From: Streptomyces sp. NBC_00433
GTDB lineage: Bacteria; Actinomycetota; Actinomycetes; Streptomycetales; Streptomycetaceae
Assembly: GCA_036015235.1 (NCBI GenBank)
Contig: CP107926.1
Span: forward strand, 5,041,501 to 5,105,500
Direction of reading: 5' to 3'
Length of the DNA: 64,000 nucleotides
A program made the position numbers and the translations under genes. Below the pieces are notes generated by a model. The model saw only the letters and a program-made list of their open reading frames with translations, had not been told where the DNA came from and searched no databases. Of this stretch, positions 9,095 through 18,190 are shown in pieces (within the stretch, counting starts at the first letter, position 1; every line of letters starts with the position of its first letter).

Positions 9095-11725
9095 GTGACT
9101 GACGACACCCAGCGCCCCGAAAGCGGGCTGAACAGCGCCCCCGAACTGCCGACCCAATATGCGCCGGCTGAGGTAGAGGGGCCGCTGTACGAGCGCTGGG
9201 TAGAACGCGGCTACTTCGAGGCGGACGCCAAGAGCACCAAGCCCGCGTACACCATCGTCATCCCGCCGCCGAACGTCACCGGCTCCCTCCACCTGGGTCA
9301 CGCTTTCGAGCACACGCTGATCGACGCCCTCACCCGCCGCAAGCGCATGCAGGGCTACGAGACGCTCTGGCAGCCCGGGATGGACCACGCCGGCATCGCC
9401 ACGCAGAACGTCGTCGAGCGGGAGCTCGCCAAGGAAGGCAAATCCCGTCACGACCTGGGCCGAGAGGCATTCGTCGAACGTGTTTGGCAGTGGAAGGCCG
9501 AGTCCGGTGGTCAGATCGCCGGGCAGATGCGGCGCCTGGGCAATGGCGTGGCGTGGAGCCGTGACCGCTTCACCATGGACGAGGGCTTGTCCCGTGCCGT
9601 CCAGACGGTCTTCAAGAAGATGTACGACGACGGCCTGATCTACCGTGCCGAGCGGATCATCAACTGGTGCCCGCGCTGCCTGACGGCCATCTCCGACATC
9701 GAGGTCGACTACCAGGACGACGACGGAGAGCTCGTCTCTCTGAAGTACGGCGAGGGCGAGGACAGCGTCGTTGTGGCGACCACCCGCGCCGAGACGATGC
9801 TCGGCGACACCGCGGTCGCCGTTCATCCGGACGACGAGCGGTACGCGCACCTCGTGGGCAAGCAGATCAAGCTCCCGCTCACCGGACGCACGATTCCCGT
9901 CGTTGCCGACACGCACGTCGACCCGGAGTTCGGCACCGGTGCCGTCAAGGTCACGCCCGCCCATGACCCGAACGACTTCGCCATCGGGCAGCGCCACAAC
10001 CTCGAGTCGATCACGGTCCTCGACGAGCGCGGCGTCATCACCGCCCACGGTCCCTTCGAGGGGCTCGACCGATTCGAGGCGCGCTCCGCGATCGTCGCCG
10101 CGCTGCGGGCCGAGGGCCGGATCGTCGCCGAGAAGCGGCCATACGTCCACTCGGTCGGGCACTGCTCGCGGTGCAAGACGACGCTGGAGCCGCGGCTGTC
10201 CCTGCAGTGGTGGGTGAAGGTCGAGACGCTCGCCAAGGCCGCGGGAGACGCAGTCCGCGACGGGCGGGTGAACATCCACCCCGCCGACCTGTCCCAGCGC
10301 TACTTCGACTGGGTCGACAACCTCAACGACTGGTGTATCTCGCGGCAGTTGTGGTGGGGCCACCGGATTCCCGTCTGGCACGGCCCGAACGGCGAGACCG
10401 TGTGCGTCGGCCCTGACGAGCAACCGCCGAGCGGCGAGGGCTGGGAGCAGGACACCGATGTCCTCGACACCTGGTTCTCGTCCGGCCTGTGGCCCTTCTC
10501 CACAATGGGCTGGCCGGAGCAGACCGAGGACCTGGCCAAGTTCTATCCGAACTCGGTCCTGGTCACCGGGTACGACCTGATGTTCTTCTGGGTCGCCCGC
10601 ATGATGATGTTCGGCCTGTACGCGATGGACGGCGCCGTCCCCTTCCGCACCATCGCCTTCCACGGCATGGTCCGTGACGATCACGGCAAGAAGATGTCGA
10701 AGTCGTTCGGCAACACCGTCAATCCGATCGACTGGATGGACAAGTACGGCTCCGACGCGCTGCGGTTCACCCTCGCACGGGGCGCCAACCCCGGCACCGA
10801 TGTGCCGATCGGTGAGGACTGGGTTCAGGCGTCGCGGAACTTCGCCAACAAGGTCTGGAACGCGACACGGTTCGCCCTGATGAACGGGGCCACGGTCGAA
10901 GGCGAGCTACCCGCGGCCGAGCGTCTTTCCGCCACCGACCGCTGGATCCTGTCCCGGCTCAACACGGTCGTGGCCGAGGCGGACGCCTACTACGACGACT
11001 ACCAGTTCGCGAAGCTCGCCGACGCCCTCTACCACTTCGCCTGGGACGAGGTCTTCGACTGGTACGTCGAGCTGTCCAAGACGACGTTCATGGCCGGCGG
11101 CGACGCGGCCAAGGTCTCGGCACGCGTCCTGGGCGAGGTCCTCGACGTGACGCTGCGCCTGCTGCACCCCATCGTGCCGTTCGTGACCGAGACCCTGTGG
11201 ACCACCCTCACCGGCCGCGAATCCGTTGTGATCGCCGACTGGCCGAAGGACAGCGGGTTCCGGGACGCCGCGGCCGAGGCCGAGATCGAGAACCTCCAGC
11301 AGGTGATCACCGAGGTTCGTCGCTTCCGCGCCGACCAGGGACTTCAGCCCGGTCAGAAGGTCCCGGCGTGCCTGGACCTGTCCGGCACATCGCTGGCCGC
11401 GCACGAGGCCGCCATCCGCCAGCTGCTGCGTCTGCAGCCGGAGGGCGACGGATTCAGCGCCACGGCGACGCTCGCCATCGCCGGCGCCACGGTCGCGCTC
11501 GACCTGTCCGGCACCATCGACGTCGCCGCCGAGCGCAAGCGGCTGGCCAAGGACCTCGCTGCCGCCGAGAAGGAGAGGGCCCAGACGAAGGCCAAGCTCG
11601 GCAACGAGGCGTTCATGGCGAAGGCGCCGGAGAACGTGGTCGAGAAGATTCGTACCCGCCTAGCGAAGGCGGAAGCGGACATCATCCGCCTGGAGAACCA
11701 GATCAGCCGTCTGCCGCAGGCGTAA
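9095..11725 (+). CDS. valS: Valyl-tRNA synthetase
   Basis: It charges tRNA-Val with valine in the cytoplasm. The class I motifs are present: PPPNVTGSLHLGHAF (HIGH box, residues about 60-70) and KKMSKSFGN (KMSKS, about 532). The editing domain (TTRAETMLGDTAVAVHPDD) and a C-terminal coiled coil ending in AKAEADIIRLENQISRLPQA complete a full-length enzyme of about 876 residues. GTG 9095 (MTDDTQRP) is preferred over ATG 9086 because TAGAAT sits just upstream and the extra residues are not conserved in style. The usual Streptomyces neighbours clpX and folC are absent, so this may be a second or displaced copy. A strong terminator follows. Confidence 0.95.
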   Translation: MTDDTQRPESGLNSAPELPTQYAPAEVEGPLYERWVERGYFEADAKSTKPAYTIVIPPPNVTGSLHLGHAFEHTLIDALTRRKRMQGYETLWQPGMDHAGIATQNVVERELAKEGKSRHDLGREAFVERVWQWKAESGGQIAGQMRRLGNGVAWSRDRFTMDEGLSRAVQTVFKKMYDDGLIYRAERIINWCPRCLTAISDIEVDYQDDDGELVSLKYGEGEDSVVVATTRAETMLGDTAVAVHPDDERYAHLVGKQIKLPLTGRTIPVVADTHVDPEFGTGAVKVTPAHDPNDFAIGQRHNLESITVLDERGVITAHGPFEGLDRFEARSAIVAALRAEGRIVAEKRPYVHSVGHCSRCKTTLEPRLSLQWWVKVETLAKAAGDAVRDGRVNIHPADLSQRYFDWVDNLNDWCISRQLWWGHRIPVWHGPNGETVCVGPDEQPPSGEGWEQDTDVLDTWFSSGLWPFSTMGWPEQTEDLAKFYPNSVLVTGYDLMFFWVARMMMFGLYAMDGAVPFRTIAFHGMVRDDHGKKMSKSFGNTVNPIDWMDKYGSDALRFTLARGANPGTDVPIGEDWVQASRNFANKVWNATRFALMNGATVEGELPAAERLSATDRWILSRLNTVVAEADAYYDDYQFAKLADALYHFAWDEVFDWYVELSKTTFMAGGDAAKVSARVLGEVLDVTLRLLHPIVPFVTETLWTTLTGRESVVIADWPKDSGFRDAAAEAEIENLQQVITEVRRFRADQGLQPGQKVPACLDLSGTSLAAHEAAIRQLLRLQPEGDGFSATATLAIAGATVALDLSGTIDVAAERKRLAKDLAAAEKERAQTKAKLGNEAFMAKAPENVVEKIRTRLAKAEADIIRLENQISRLPQA

Positions 11726-11735
11726 CCACCCGTCC

Positions 11736-11779
11736 AACGGAGGATGCCCCGGACAGTGCGTCCGGGGCATCCTCCGTTT
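11736..11779. terminator. Bidirectional hairpin terminator after valS
   Basis: AACGGAGGATGCCCCGGA (11736-11753) pairs perfectly over 18 bp with the segment starting at 11761; the loop is 7 nt. It separates valS from the convergent glycosyltransferase operon and can serve both. Confidence 0.9.
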
Positions 11780-11794
11780 GACGGGCGAGCTCTT

Positions 11795-12718
11795 CTAGGG
11801 GATCCCAAGATCCTCGAAGGGACTCGACAGAGAGAACTGCCGCTGCCGGGCGACCGCCAGGGCCTGTTCGAGGTCGAACTCGGCCATCCGGATCAGATCG
11901 ACGAGCCGAGAGGGCTTCGAGGCGAGGACCTCGCGCGCGATGTCCTCAGCGGAGTCGTCGCGGCTGAGGCGATCCCGGAACAGGTCGAGGTTCTTCTCGA
12001 CCACCAGCAGCGTCATCTGGAACTCGGACACATCGGCGTCGGAGACCCGCCGTGTACGGGAGTGGACTCGGTATTCGTGCATGGGGCCGGCGATGCAGAC
12101 GATGGTGTTGGCGGCCCCTCTGCGGAAGCGTCCCGCGATGAGGTTGACGGCGAACGCCCAGTCCCCCCACTTGCGTACGCACGGGTCGTAGAGACCACCG
12201 CGGATAGCGTCGTCGCGACGGTAGACGATCGAAGTGGGCACGTGGTGCTTGCGCAGGATCAGCTCTTCGCGGCAGGGATACGAGGAGATGGTGAGCCCCT
12301 CGAAGTCGCCGATCATCCTCGACATCGTGTGGACGAAGGCCAGGTGCTGGTGCACCCTGAGTAATTTGACGGCCCGGTCCGGGTAGCTTCCGGCCGTCAG
12401 CAGTTCGGGCGCGGTGGCGAGTCGGTCGTCGGCGTCGAGTTGCATGATGTAGGCAAAGCTTGCGGCGTCGATGCCGGTGTTCCTGGCGGCATGGTGTCCG
12501 CTGTGGTCCTGGCGGACGACGCGTACCCCGGCGCGCTCGGCGCACTGCGAGATGGCGCGTAGCGTGGACTGGTCGTCGGAGCCATCGTCCACGACCACGA
12601 TCTCGTAGGGGAAGGCGTGGGGCTGCTGCAACAAGGACTCGACGGCCTCGAAGAGGTAGTCGCCGGAGTTGAAGCAGGGGATGACGAAGCTGATCCCCTC
12701 GGGCAGGCTCGGTTTCAA
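11795..12718 (-). CDS. GT2-family glycosyltransferase
   Basis: It is a GT-A fold glycosyltransferase of 307 residues. GISFVIPCFNSGDYLFEAVE and EIVVVDDGSDDQSTL form the nucleotide-binding half, and MQLDADDRLATAPELL carries the DxD metal site near residue 93. HEYRVHSRTRR and the helical C-terminus resemble sugar transferases acting on surface glycans or small molecules. It is the third gene of a leftward operon with a methyltransferase and a Gfo/Idh/MocA-like protein, 20 bp after the former. Donor and acceptor are unknown. Confidence 0.85.
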   Translation of the reverse strand: MKPSLPEGISFVIPCFNSGDYLFEAVESLLQQPHAFPYEIVVVDDGSDDQSTLRAISQCAERAGVRVVRQDHSGHHAARNTGIDAASFAYIMQLDADDRLATAPELLTAGSYPDRAVKLLRVHQHLAFVHTMSRMIGDFEGLTISSYPCREELILRKHHVPTSIVYRRDDAIRGGLYDPCVRKWGDWAFAVNLIAGRFRRGAANTIVCIAGPMHEYRVHSRTRRVSDADVSEFQMTLLVVEKNLDLFRDRLSRDDSAEDIAREVLASKPSRLVDLIRMAEFDLEQALAVARQRQFSLSSPFEDLGIP

Positions 12719-12738
12719 GGCGTTCTCCCCGTCCCTGA

Positions 12739-13413
12739 TCAGGCAGCCTGGTTGGCCGCGATGACGGTGGCCCGGGTCGCTTCAAAACAGTTGCGCCCGG
12801 TCCGGATGTCCCGTTCCACGTGCTCCGACCAGAGCAGCGTGAGGTCCCAACCCTTGTAGATGCGCTCGATCGCTCGTCGGAAATGGTCCGGGGAGTAGTC
12901 GGCCTCTCCTTCGATACGCAGCAGCCGACCGTCCGTGGACGTGCGTGTGATTCCCGTGAAGACTTCGAGGTAATGGCGGTTCCCCCCGCGCGCATTGGCC
13001 ACCGCGCCCGTAAGGAGGGACTCGACGTCACGCCTTGCGAGGTAATGCAGGACATCCTTGGCGACTAGGACCCCGAAGTCCTCATCTATGGTGAACTCTT
13101 CGGCTAGGCATTCTCGTGGTTCGATCCGGCCGGCCCATTCTTCTGCGCCGCCGATGCGACGAAGAAGCAACTTACTGGGGACCTGATCCACGGCTAACAC
13201 ATGAAAACCCACTCGCGCTAAGGCGATCACGTAGGTGCCTGCACCGTACCCCAACTCCAGTGCGGTACGGGGGGTCTCGTCTCCGATGGATTCCAGGAAC
13301 GCGTTGAACCGTTCTGAAGTGGCGGCCTGCAGGTTCTCGGCGGTGTTCCGGCCGTTCCGGATTGCGTCCGTGTAGAAGGCATACACGGACGCCTTCGAAA
13401 CAATCTGATTCAT
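12739..13413 (-). CDS. Class I SAM-dependent methyltransferase
   Basis: LELGYGAGTYVIALAR (residues about 52-67) is SAM-binding motif I and FHVLAVDQVPS is the acidic strand 2. VLVAKDVLHYL fits motif IV/V. The length of 224 residues is normal for a small-molecule or sugar methyltransferase. It is the middle gene of the leftward three-gene operon, about 40 bp after the oxidoreductase-like gene. The substrate is unknown; the neighbours suggest a sugar or a glycosylated metabolite. Confidence 0.85.
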   Translation of the reverse strand: MNQIVSKASVYAFYTDAIRNGRNTAENLQAATSERFNAFLESIGDETPRTALELGYGAGTYVIALARVGFHVLAVDQVPSKLLLRRIGGAEEWAGRIEPRECLAEEFTIDEDFGVLVAKDVLHYLARRDVESLLTGAVANARGGNRHYLEVFTGITRTSTDGRLLRIEGEADYSPDHFRRAIERIYKGWDLTLLWSEHVERDIRTGRNCFEATRATVIAANQAA

Positions 13414-13454
13414 GGGTGACTCCTCTATGATCTGTGGGCTGGACCCGTCGGCGC

Positions 13455-14816
13455 CTAGAAGGGCACCGCCATTGGACGTCCGGGAGCAAGCACCGAAGAG
13501 GCAAGTGCTTCAGTGACCTGCATGGGCCGAAGATGGCTCGCAAGAGAACTGCGGTGCTCGCATCCGCGAAGCCAGTTCTCCATGAGCCGGCGGTTGCTGT
13601 CGCTGTGGAACAGCCCGCCGAACGACTCTTCGGACACGTACTGCTCGTCGGGCAGAAGGGCGGCATTGGCGCGGGTGGTCACGCGGGCGAATGCGTCAAT
13701 CCCGTCCGCACTGCGGCCGCGGGGGATGTCGTAGCAGTGGACATGAGTGGAGAACAGCGTCGACAGCTGAGCCTCCAGATCCACGCTCGACGTGCGACCG
13801 TTGACGTTGTAGAGGCCGTCCGGCAGCTCGGCCCAGTCGCGGATGGAAGGCGTGGTCTGCTCGAAGGACAAGGTCCCAAGTGAGACGGTCCTCCCCGTGG
13901 CTGCGTCCAAGAGGCGGAACGCGGAGGTCACATCCGTCTCGCCGAATCGCAACCCCTCGTCCGAGTCCGCCGGCCACCGTGCCCCGCCGTCCAGAAACCT
14001 GCTGGCGATCGGCTGCGAGACGCGCTGGTGTTGATCGATGGGAAAGGCCGCGAAGGAGCTGACCTCCAAGCGGAGTTGCCGCTCAGGGAGCAGGTCCGCG
14101 TTGAGCGACAGGATCTGGGTCGCCAGGTCCACGTAGTGGTACGCGCCGTGCATCATCATCCCGTAGCCGTACTTGTACGGATGGTCGTCGCGACTCTCGA
14201 ACTCGCGCTGGAGGTTCCACACCCCGCCGGCGGCCCGGAGATGGAACGAAGTCAGGGGTGCTTCCCACCGCTCCATCCTCTGCTTGAGCGAAGCGATGAC
14301 CTTCTGGTTGTAAATCTCGTGGTAGCGGCTCAGCGTCATCACCGAATGTTCTGCAGGGGAGCCGGAAGCAATGCCGATCAGTTCCTCCATGGTCTTCGTG
14401 ATGTGCGACGGCTTGAACCGGCCATCGACGACGGGAGCCAATACCGGCTTCTCGACCAGCGAGACAATGTGGTTCTGCACGCAGAATCGCAGGTATGCCT
14501 CGTGAGCCCGCACCTCGGTGGCGATGTACATCATCGTCGGTAAGCCGGGGACTCGCAGCCGCTGGACTGCCGCCGCTATGAGCTCTCGCGGCGTTTCCTG
14601 TACTCGGTCGCCGAAATCCGGCAGATAGACGACACTTCGAGGCTTCATGCTCGCCGCGTCTATGCGCTTGTCGACTTCCTTTTGCTGTGACTCCAGATCG
14701 ATGATGGAGTAGGAGTCGATGTGGCCAGACGTGATGGCATCGCGAATGCAGGACAGGTACTTACTGACGACGATTTCATCGAAGCCGACGACGATGAGGT
14801 GATGGGTCGATGTCAC
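13455..14816 (-). CDS. Gfo/Idh/MocA-like oxidoreductase, divergent
   Basis: HHLIVVGFDEIVVSKYLSCI begins a Rossmann-like strand. SLVEKPVLAPV contains the EKP motif that marks Gfo/Idh/MocA enzymes, and MMMHGAYHYVDLATQIL resembles their substrate-domain histidine motif. The usual GxGxxG loop is missing (VGFDEIVV), so NAD(P) binding may be altered or lost. GTG 14816 is chosen because GGAAAGGCGG lies upstream; an in-frame TTG at 14840 overlaps that site. It is the first gene of the leftward operon and may modify a nucleotide sugar. Family assignment is moderate. Confidence 0.6.
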   Translation of the reverse strand: MTSTHHLIVVGFDEIVVSKYLSCIRDAITSGHIDSYSIIDLESQQKEVDKRIDAASMKPRSVVYLPDFGDRVQETPRELIAAAVQRLRVPGLPTMMYIATEVRAHEAYLRFCVQNHIVSLVEKPVLAPVVDGRFKPSHITKTMEELIGIASGSPAEHSVMTLSRYHEIYNQKVIASLKQRMERWEAPLTSFHLRAAGGVWNLQREFESRDDHPYKYGYGMMMHGAYHYVDLATQILSLNADLLPERQLRLEVSSFAAFPIDQHQRVSQPIASRFLDGGARWPADSDEGLRFGETDVTSAFRLLDAATGRTVSLGTLSFEQTTPSIRDWAELPDGLYNVNGRTSSVDLEAQLSTLFSTHVHCYDIPRGRSADGIDAFARVTTRANAALLPDEQYVSEESFGGLFHSDSNRRLMENWLRGCEHRSSLASHLRPMQVTEALASSVLAPGRPMAVPF

Positions 14817-15233
14817 GGGACCGCCTTTCCGGGGAGCCAAAAATGCATCGTTATAGACCGATTCTTGGTGCCGCCGCAGGCCATTATGGCAATGGAGGAG
14901 GTTCTCTGAGCGTCGCTTGGAAGAGCTGAGATGCGGGCATAATTAGGCCCGCCGGCCGATTAATACGGCGGCTGCGACATCGCAACCGAAAAGGCCAACG
15001 GCGACCGCTTCTACCGCCTTCGGAGTCGCGAGCGCGGCACTCGTGGCACATCCAGACATGAGGGCATCAGGGCAGCGGGTACATGCACCTCACCCGGCTC
15101 CTCCAGCAGGCAAGCGTCCAGCCACCAGTCCTTACGCAGCTGCCACGAACTCCCGTGACCTGTCGTTGAAGTCCGCGACCAGCCGGTGCGCCGTACCCAT
15201 TACGCGGCGCACCAGTTGTGGCAGCAGCAGCTC
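14817..15233. other. Intergenic region between two leftward operons
   Basis: There is no convincing gene in these 417 bases. An AT-rich island at 14939-14965 (ATAATTAGG, GATTAAT) flanks GGCC/CGCC/GGCC and is the best place for the promoter of the leftward operon. The rest has no hairpin or repeat that I can see. Confidence 0.4.
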
Positions 15234-16601
15234 TTAGGCATCGAAGAAGCCGCGCTCGCGTTCGATGTCGGTCACGCGGGTGGCTGCCACGTCGCATTCG
15301 ATCTGGGCCGCCGCGCTGTAGTGGCCGACCACGTCCTTGCCGAGGAGCTCCGCCGCAGCGGCGCTGGCTCGGAAGGCGCTCAGAGCCACGTCGAGGGAGG
15401 ACGGCAGCAGCGGCACGCCGGGGGCGTCGTAGGCGTTGCCAGTGGTGGCCGAAGGCGGCTGAAGCTCGTGTTTGATCCCGTATCGGCAGGCGGCGAGCAC
15501 GGCCGCGACCGTGAGGTAGGGGTTGGCGTCCGCGCCGGGGATGCGTATTTCCAGGTGTCGCGCGGTGCCGTGTCCGGTCACTCGTACCGCGCAGGTCCGG
15601 TTGTCCCAGCCCCAGGCCGCCCGTGTGGGGGCGAAGGACCGGGGGCGGAGGCGCTTGTAAGAGTTGGACGTTGGGAGCAGCAACGGCAGCTGCTGGGGCA
15701 GCACCTGGACGAGTCCCGCCACGGCCTGCGCGCCGATGGCCGACAGTCCTCCCTGGTCAGCGGGGAGGACCGGATCGCTTTCGCGGTACAGCGAGAGATG
15801 GACGTGCAGGCCGTTGCCGACGTCGGTGACCGGCGCGGCCATGAACGTCGCGCTGTTCTCCGTCCACGGACTGACCGACTTGACGATGTGCTTGAAGGCC
15901 ACGTGGTTGTCTGCCGCGGTCAGCGGCTCTCCGTACCGGAAGGTGACCTCCACCTGGCCGGGAGCGGCTTCGGGTTTGACCGCTTCCAGCGGCAGTCCGG
16001 CGTTCGAGAGGGTTTTCTCGATCTCCTGCACATACTCGCTGACCCCGAGCGGCTGGATCAGCGCGTAGTCGAGGTTGCGGCGGGACAGTGGTTCAAGCTG
16101 GCGCGGCATCCGCTCGCCGTTGCCGAGGTAGACGGTGAACTCCGTTTCCAGGCCGACTTTCGCGGTCAGTCCCAGGTCCTCGCCGAGTCGGGCGATCTGC
16201 TCGCGTAGGACGTGGCGGGGCGCCACGGACAGCGCCTGTCCGTCGGGTTGCTCGACATCGGCCAGGACCAGGACGCCGCCGCGGTGCCAGGGCAGGCGAC
16301 GCAAGGTCCGCAGGTCGGGGACCACGCGCACGTCCCCGTACCCGGTCTCCCAGGACGCGATGCCGAATCCGGGCAGCGGGCGCATCTCGACGTCAGTGGC
16401 CAGCAGGTAGGCGCAAGCTTCCGCGCCCCCGCCCAGGAGGCGGTCGACGAACAGCCGTGCCTGGTGCCGCTTCCCGACCAGGCGTCCATGCAGGTCCGGG
16501 ATCGCCAGCGTGATGGTTTCGGCCTCGCCGTCGGCCACGAGCCAACGCAGTTCCTCGGCGGAGATCAGACCGCCCGGCACGGACTCTCCCGTCGCTTCCA
16601 T
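15234..16601 (-). CDS. Glutamine-synthetase-like gamma-glutamyl ligase
   Basis: This is a GS-fold ligase of 455 residues, shaped like the GlnA3/GlnA4 group that glutamylates polyamines or ethanolamine rather than ammonia. The beta-grasp start (ETITLAIPDLHGRLVGKR), GLETEFTVYL (metal-binding ExE), NGLHVHLSLY, NSYKRLRP and NRTCAVRV are all visible. The ATG overlaps the permease stop (TAATG), so both come from one mRNA. Pairing with an amino-acid/amine permease supports use of an imported amine. Substrate is inferred, not shown. Confidence 0.85.
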   Translation of the reverse strand: MEATGESVPGGLISAEELRWLVADGEAETITLAIPDLHGRLVGKRHQARLFVDRLLGGGAEACAYLLATDVEMRPLPGFGIASWETGYGDVRVVPDLRTLRRLPWHRGGVLVLADVEQPDGQALSVAPRHVLREQIARLGEDLGLTAKVGLETEFTVYLGNGERMPRQLEPLSRRNLDYALIQPLGVSEYVQEIEKTLSNAGLPLEAVKPEAAPGQVEVTFRYGEPLTAADNHVAFKHIVKSVSPWTENSATFMAAPVTDVGNGLHVHLSLYRESDPVLPADQGGLSAIGAQAVAGLVQVLPQQLPLLLPTSNSYKRLRPRSFAPTRAAWGWDNRTCAVRVTGHGTARHLEIRIPGADANPYLTVAAVLAACRYGIKHELQPPSATTGNAYDAPGVPLLPSSLDVALSAFRASAAAAELLGKDVVGHYSAAAQIECDVAATRVTDIERERGFFDA

Positions 16602-18130
16602 TACACGACCCCTTCGGCGAACTGGGCGAGTTCGACGTCCCCTGCCAGCGGGGGTGCTTCGTAGGTACGACGGCCGGCCAGTCGCCACCAGACGGCGGCC
16701 AGTACAAGCACCACGACCAACGCGACGGGCGCGTAGTTGAACGAGGCCGCCGTCACCAGGCCGTGCGCGGGTCTGGTCTGCGGCAGGCAGAACAGAACGG
16801 TCACCAGCGCGACCCACGCCACGGCCGCCGAGCCCACCGCGACGCTCCACCTGCCGAGGTGCCAGGGGCCGGGTGTGAAGCGGCGTCCTGCTTTCAGCCG
16901 CAGGTAGATCGGGATGGCGTAGGCAGGGGTGATGCCGATGACGTTGATCGCGGTAACGGCGCCATAGGCGACTGTGCTGTACAGCGCGGGCAGTGCCAGC
17001 AGCGCCGCCACGGCAACGGCCAGCCACACCGCGCGGGTCGGCGTTCCGGTACGGGCCGAGACCCGGCGCCACATCGCCGAACCGGGCAGCGCCCCGTCGC
17101 GGGAGAACGCGAAGACCATCCGCGAGCACGCGGCGACTTCGGCATTTCCGCAGAACAGCTGCGCCACGATCACCACCAGCAGCAGGACCTTCGCGCCGCC
17201 GGAGCCGAGGGCGTCGAGGAATATCTGCGCTGGTGGCACCCCGGCCGCGCTGTTCTGGGCGCCCGCGTAATCCTGGATCGCGTACGTCAGGCCTGCCAGC
17301 AGCACGAACCCGGCGATCCAGGACCAGCCGATCGCGTGCATGATGCCTCGTGGCGCGCTGACCTGGGCCTTGGTCGTCTCCTCGCTCAGGTGCGCGCTGG
17401 CGTCGTAACCGGAGAAGGTGTACTGCGCCAGCAGCAGCCCGATCAGCACCACGTACCAGTTCGACGACCACCCGGTGTCGTTGACGAAGGTGGTGAACAT
17501 GAAGTGCGGGGACTGGTGATGGATCGGTACAAGCACCAAGGCGCCGACAATCACCCCGACTCCCGTCAGATGCCACCACACGCTGACGGAGTTCAGCACG
17601 TTGACCAGCCGCACGCCGAACAGGTTCAGCACCGCGTGCAGCAGCAGGATCGCCAGGTAGATCAGCATCGTCCTGCCCGGTGTGGGCACGAAACCCCACT
17701 GGAGGTTGGCGAAGGCCCCGGCGAACAGAGCGCATCCGTAGTCGATGCCTGCGATCGCCCCCAGCAGGCCCAACAGGTTGAGCCAGCCGGTGTACCAGCC
17801 CCACCTCGGGCCGCCCAACCGGTTCGCCATGTCGAACAGAGCGCCGCTGGTCGGATAGGCCGAGGTCACCTCCGCCAGCGCGGCGCCCACCAACATCACC
17901 ATGGCACCGACCACCACCCAGCCCCAGAGCATCACCGCCGGACCGCCTGTCGCCAGGCCGAACCCGTACAGCGTCATGCAGCCCGACAGGACCGAGATCA
18001 CCGAGAAACTGATGGCGAAGTTCCCGAAGCCGTTCATTCTCCGGCTCAGCTCCGGTTCGTACCCCAACTCACGCAGCAAGTGGTCATCGTCCAGCGCCGT
18101 TTCCATGGCACCGCGATCCGAATGCGACAT
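16601..18130 (-). CDS. APC-superfamily amino-acid/amine permease
   Basis: 509 residues with about 12 hydrophobic segments; ELGYEPELSRRMNGFGNFAI is the characteristic start of the GABA/amine permease branch of APC transporters. FSGYDASAHLSEET is the conserved TM6-loop region. It is first in an operon with the GS-like ligase, overlapping it by one base, so uptake and glutamylation of an amine is the likely pathway. The small acidic C-terminal tail is cytoplasmic. Confidence 0.9.
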   Translation of the reverse strand: MSHSDRGAMETALDDDHLLRELGYEPELSRRMNGFGNFAISFSVISVLSGCMTLYGFGLATGGPAVMLWGWVVVGAMVMLVGAALAEVTSAYPTSGALFDMANRLGGPRWGWYTGWLNLLGLLGAIAGIDYGCALFAGAFANLQWGFVPTPGRTMLIYLAILLLHAVLNLFGVRLVNVLNSVSVWWHLTGVGVIVGALVLVPIHHQSPHFMFTTFVNDTGWSSNWYVVLIGLLLAQYTFSGYDASAHLSEETTKAQVSAPRGIMHAIGWSWIAGFVLLAGLTYAIQDYAGAQNSAAGVPPAQIFLDALGSGGAKVLLLVVIVAQLFCGNAEVAACSRMVFAFSRDGALPGSAMWRRVSARTGTPTRAVWLAVAVAALLALPALYSTVAYGAVTAINVIGITPAYAIPIYLRLKAGRRFTPGPWHLGRWSVAVGSAAVAWVALVTVLFCLPQTRPAHGLVTAASFNYAPVALVVVLVLAAVWWRLAGRRTYEAPPLAGDVELAQFAEGVV

Positions 18131-18190
18131 CGCACAACCTCCAAGAAGGCAGACAGGACAGAACAGGCGGCTCTGCCGCCGCCGATACGC

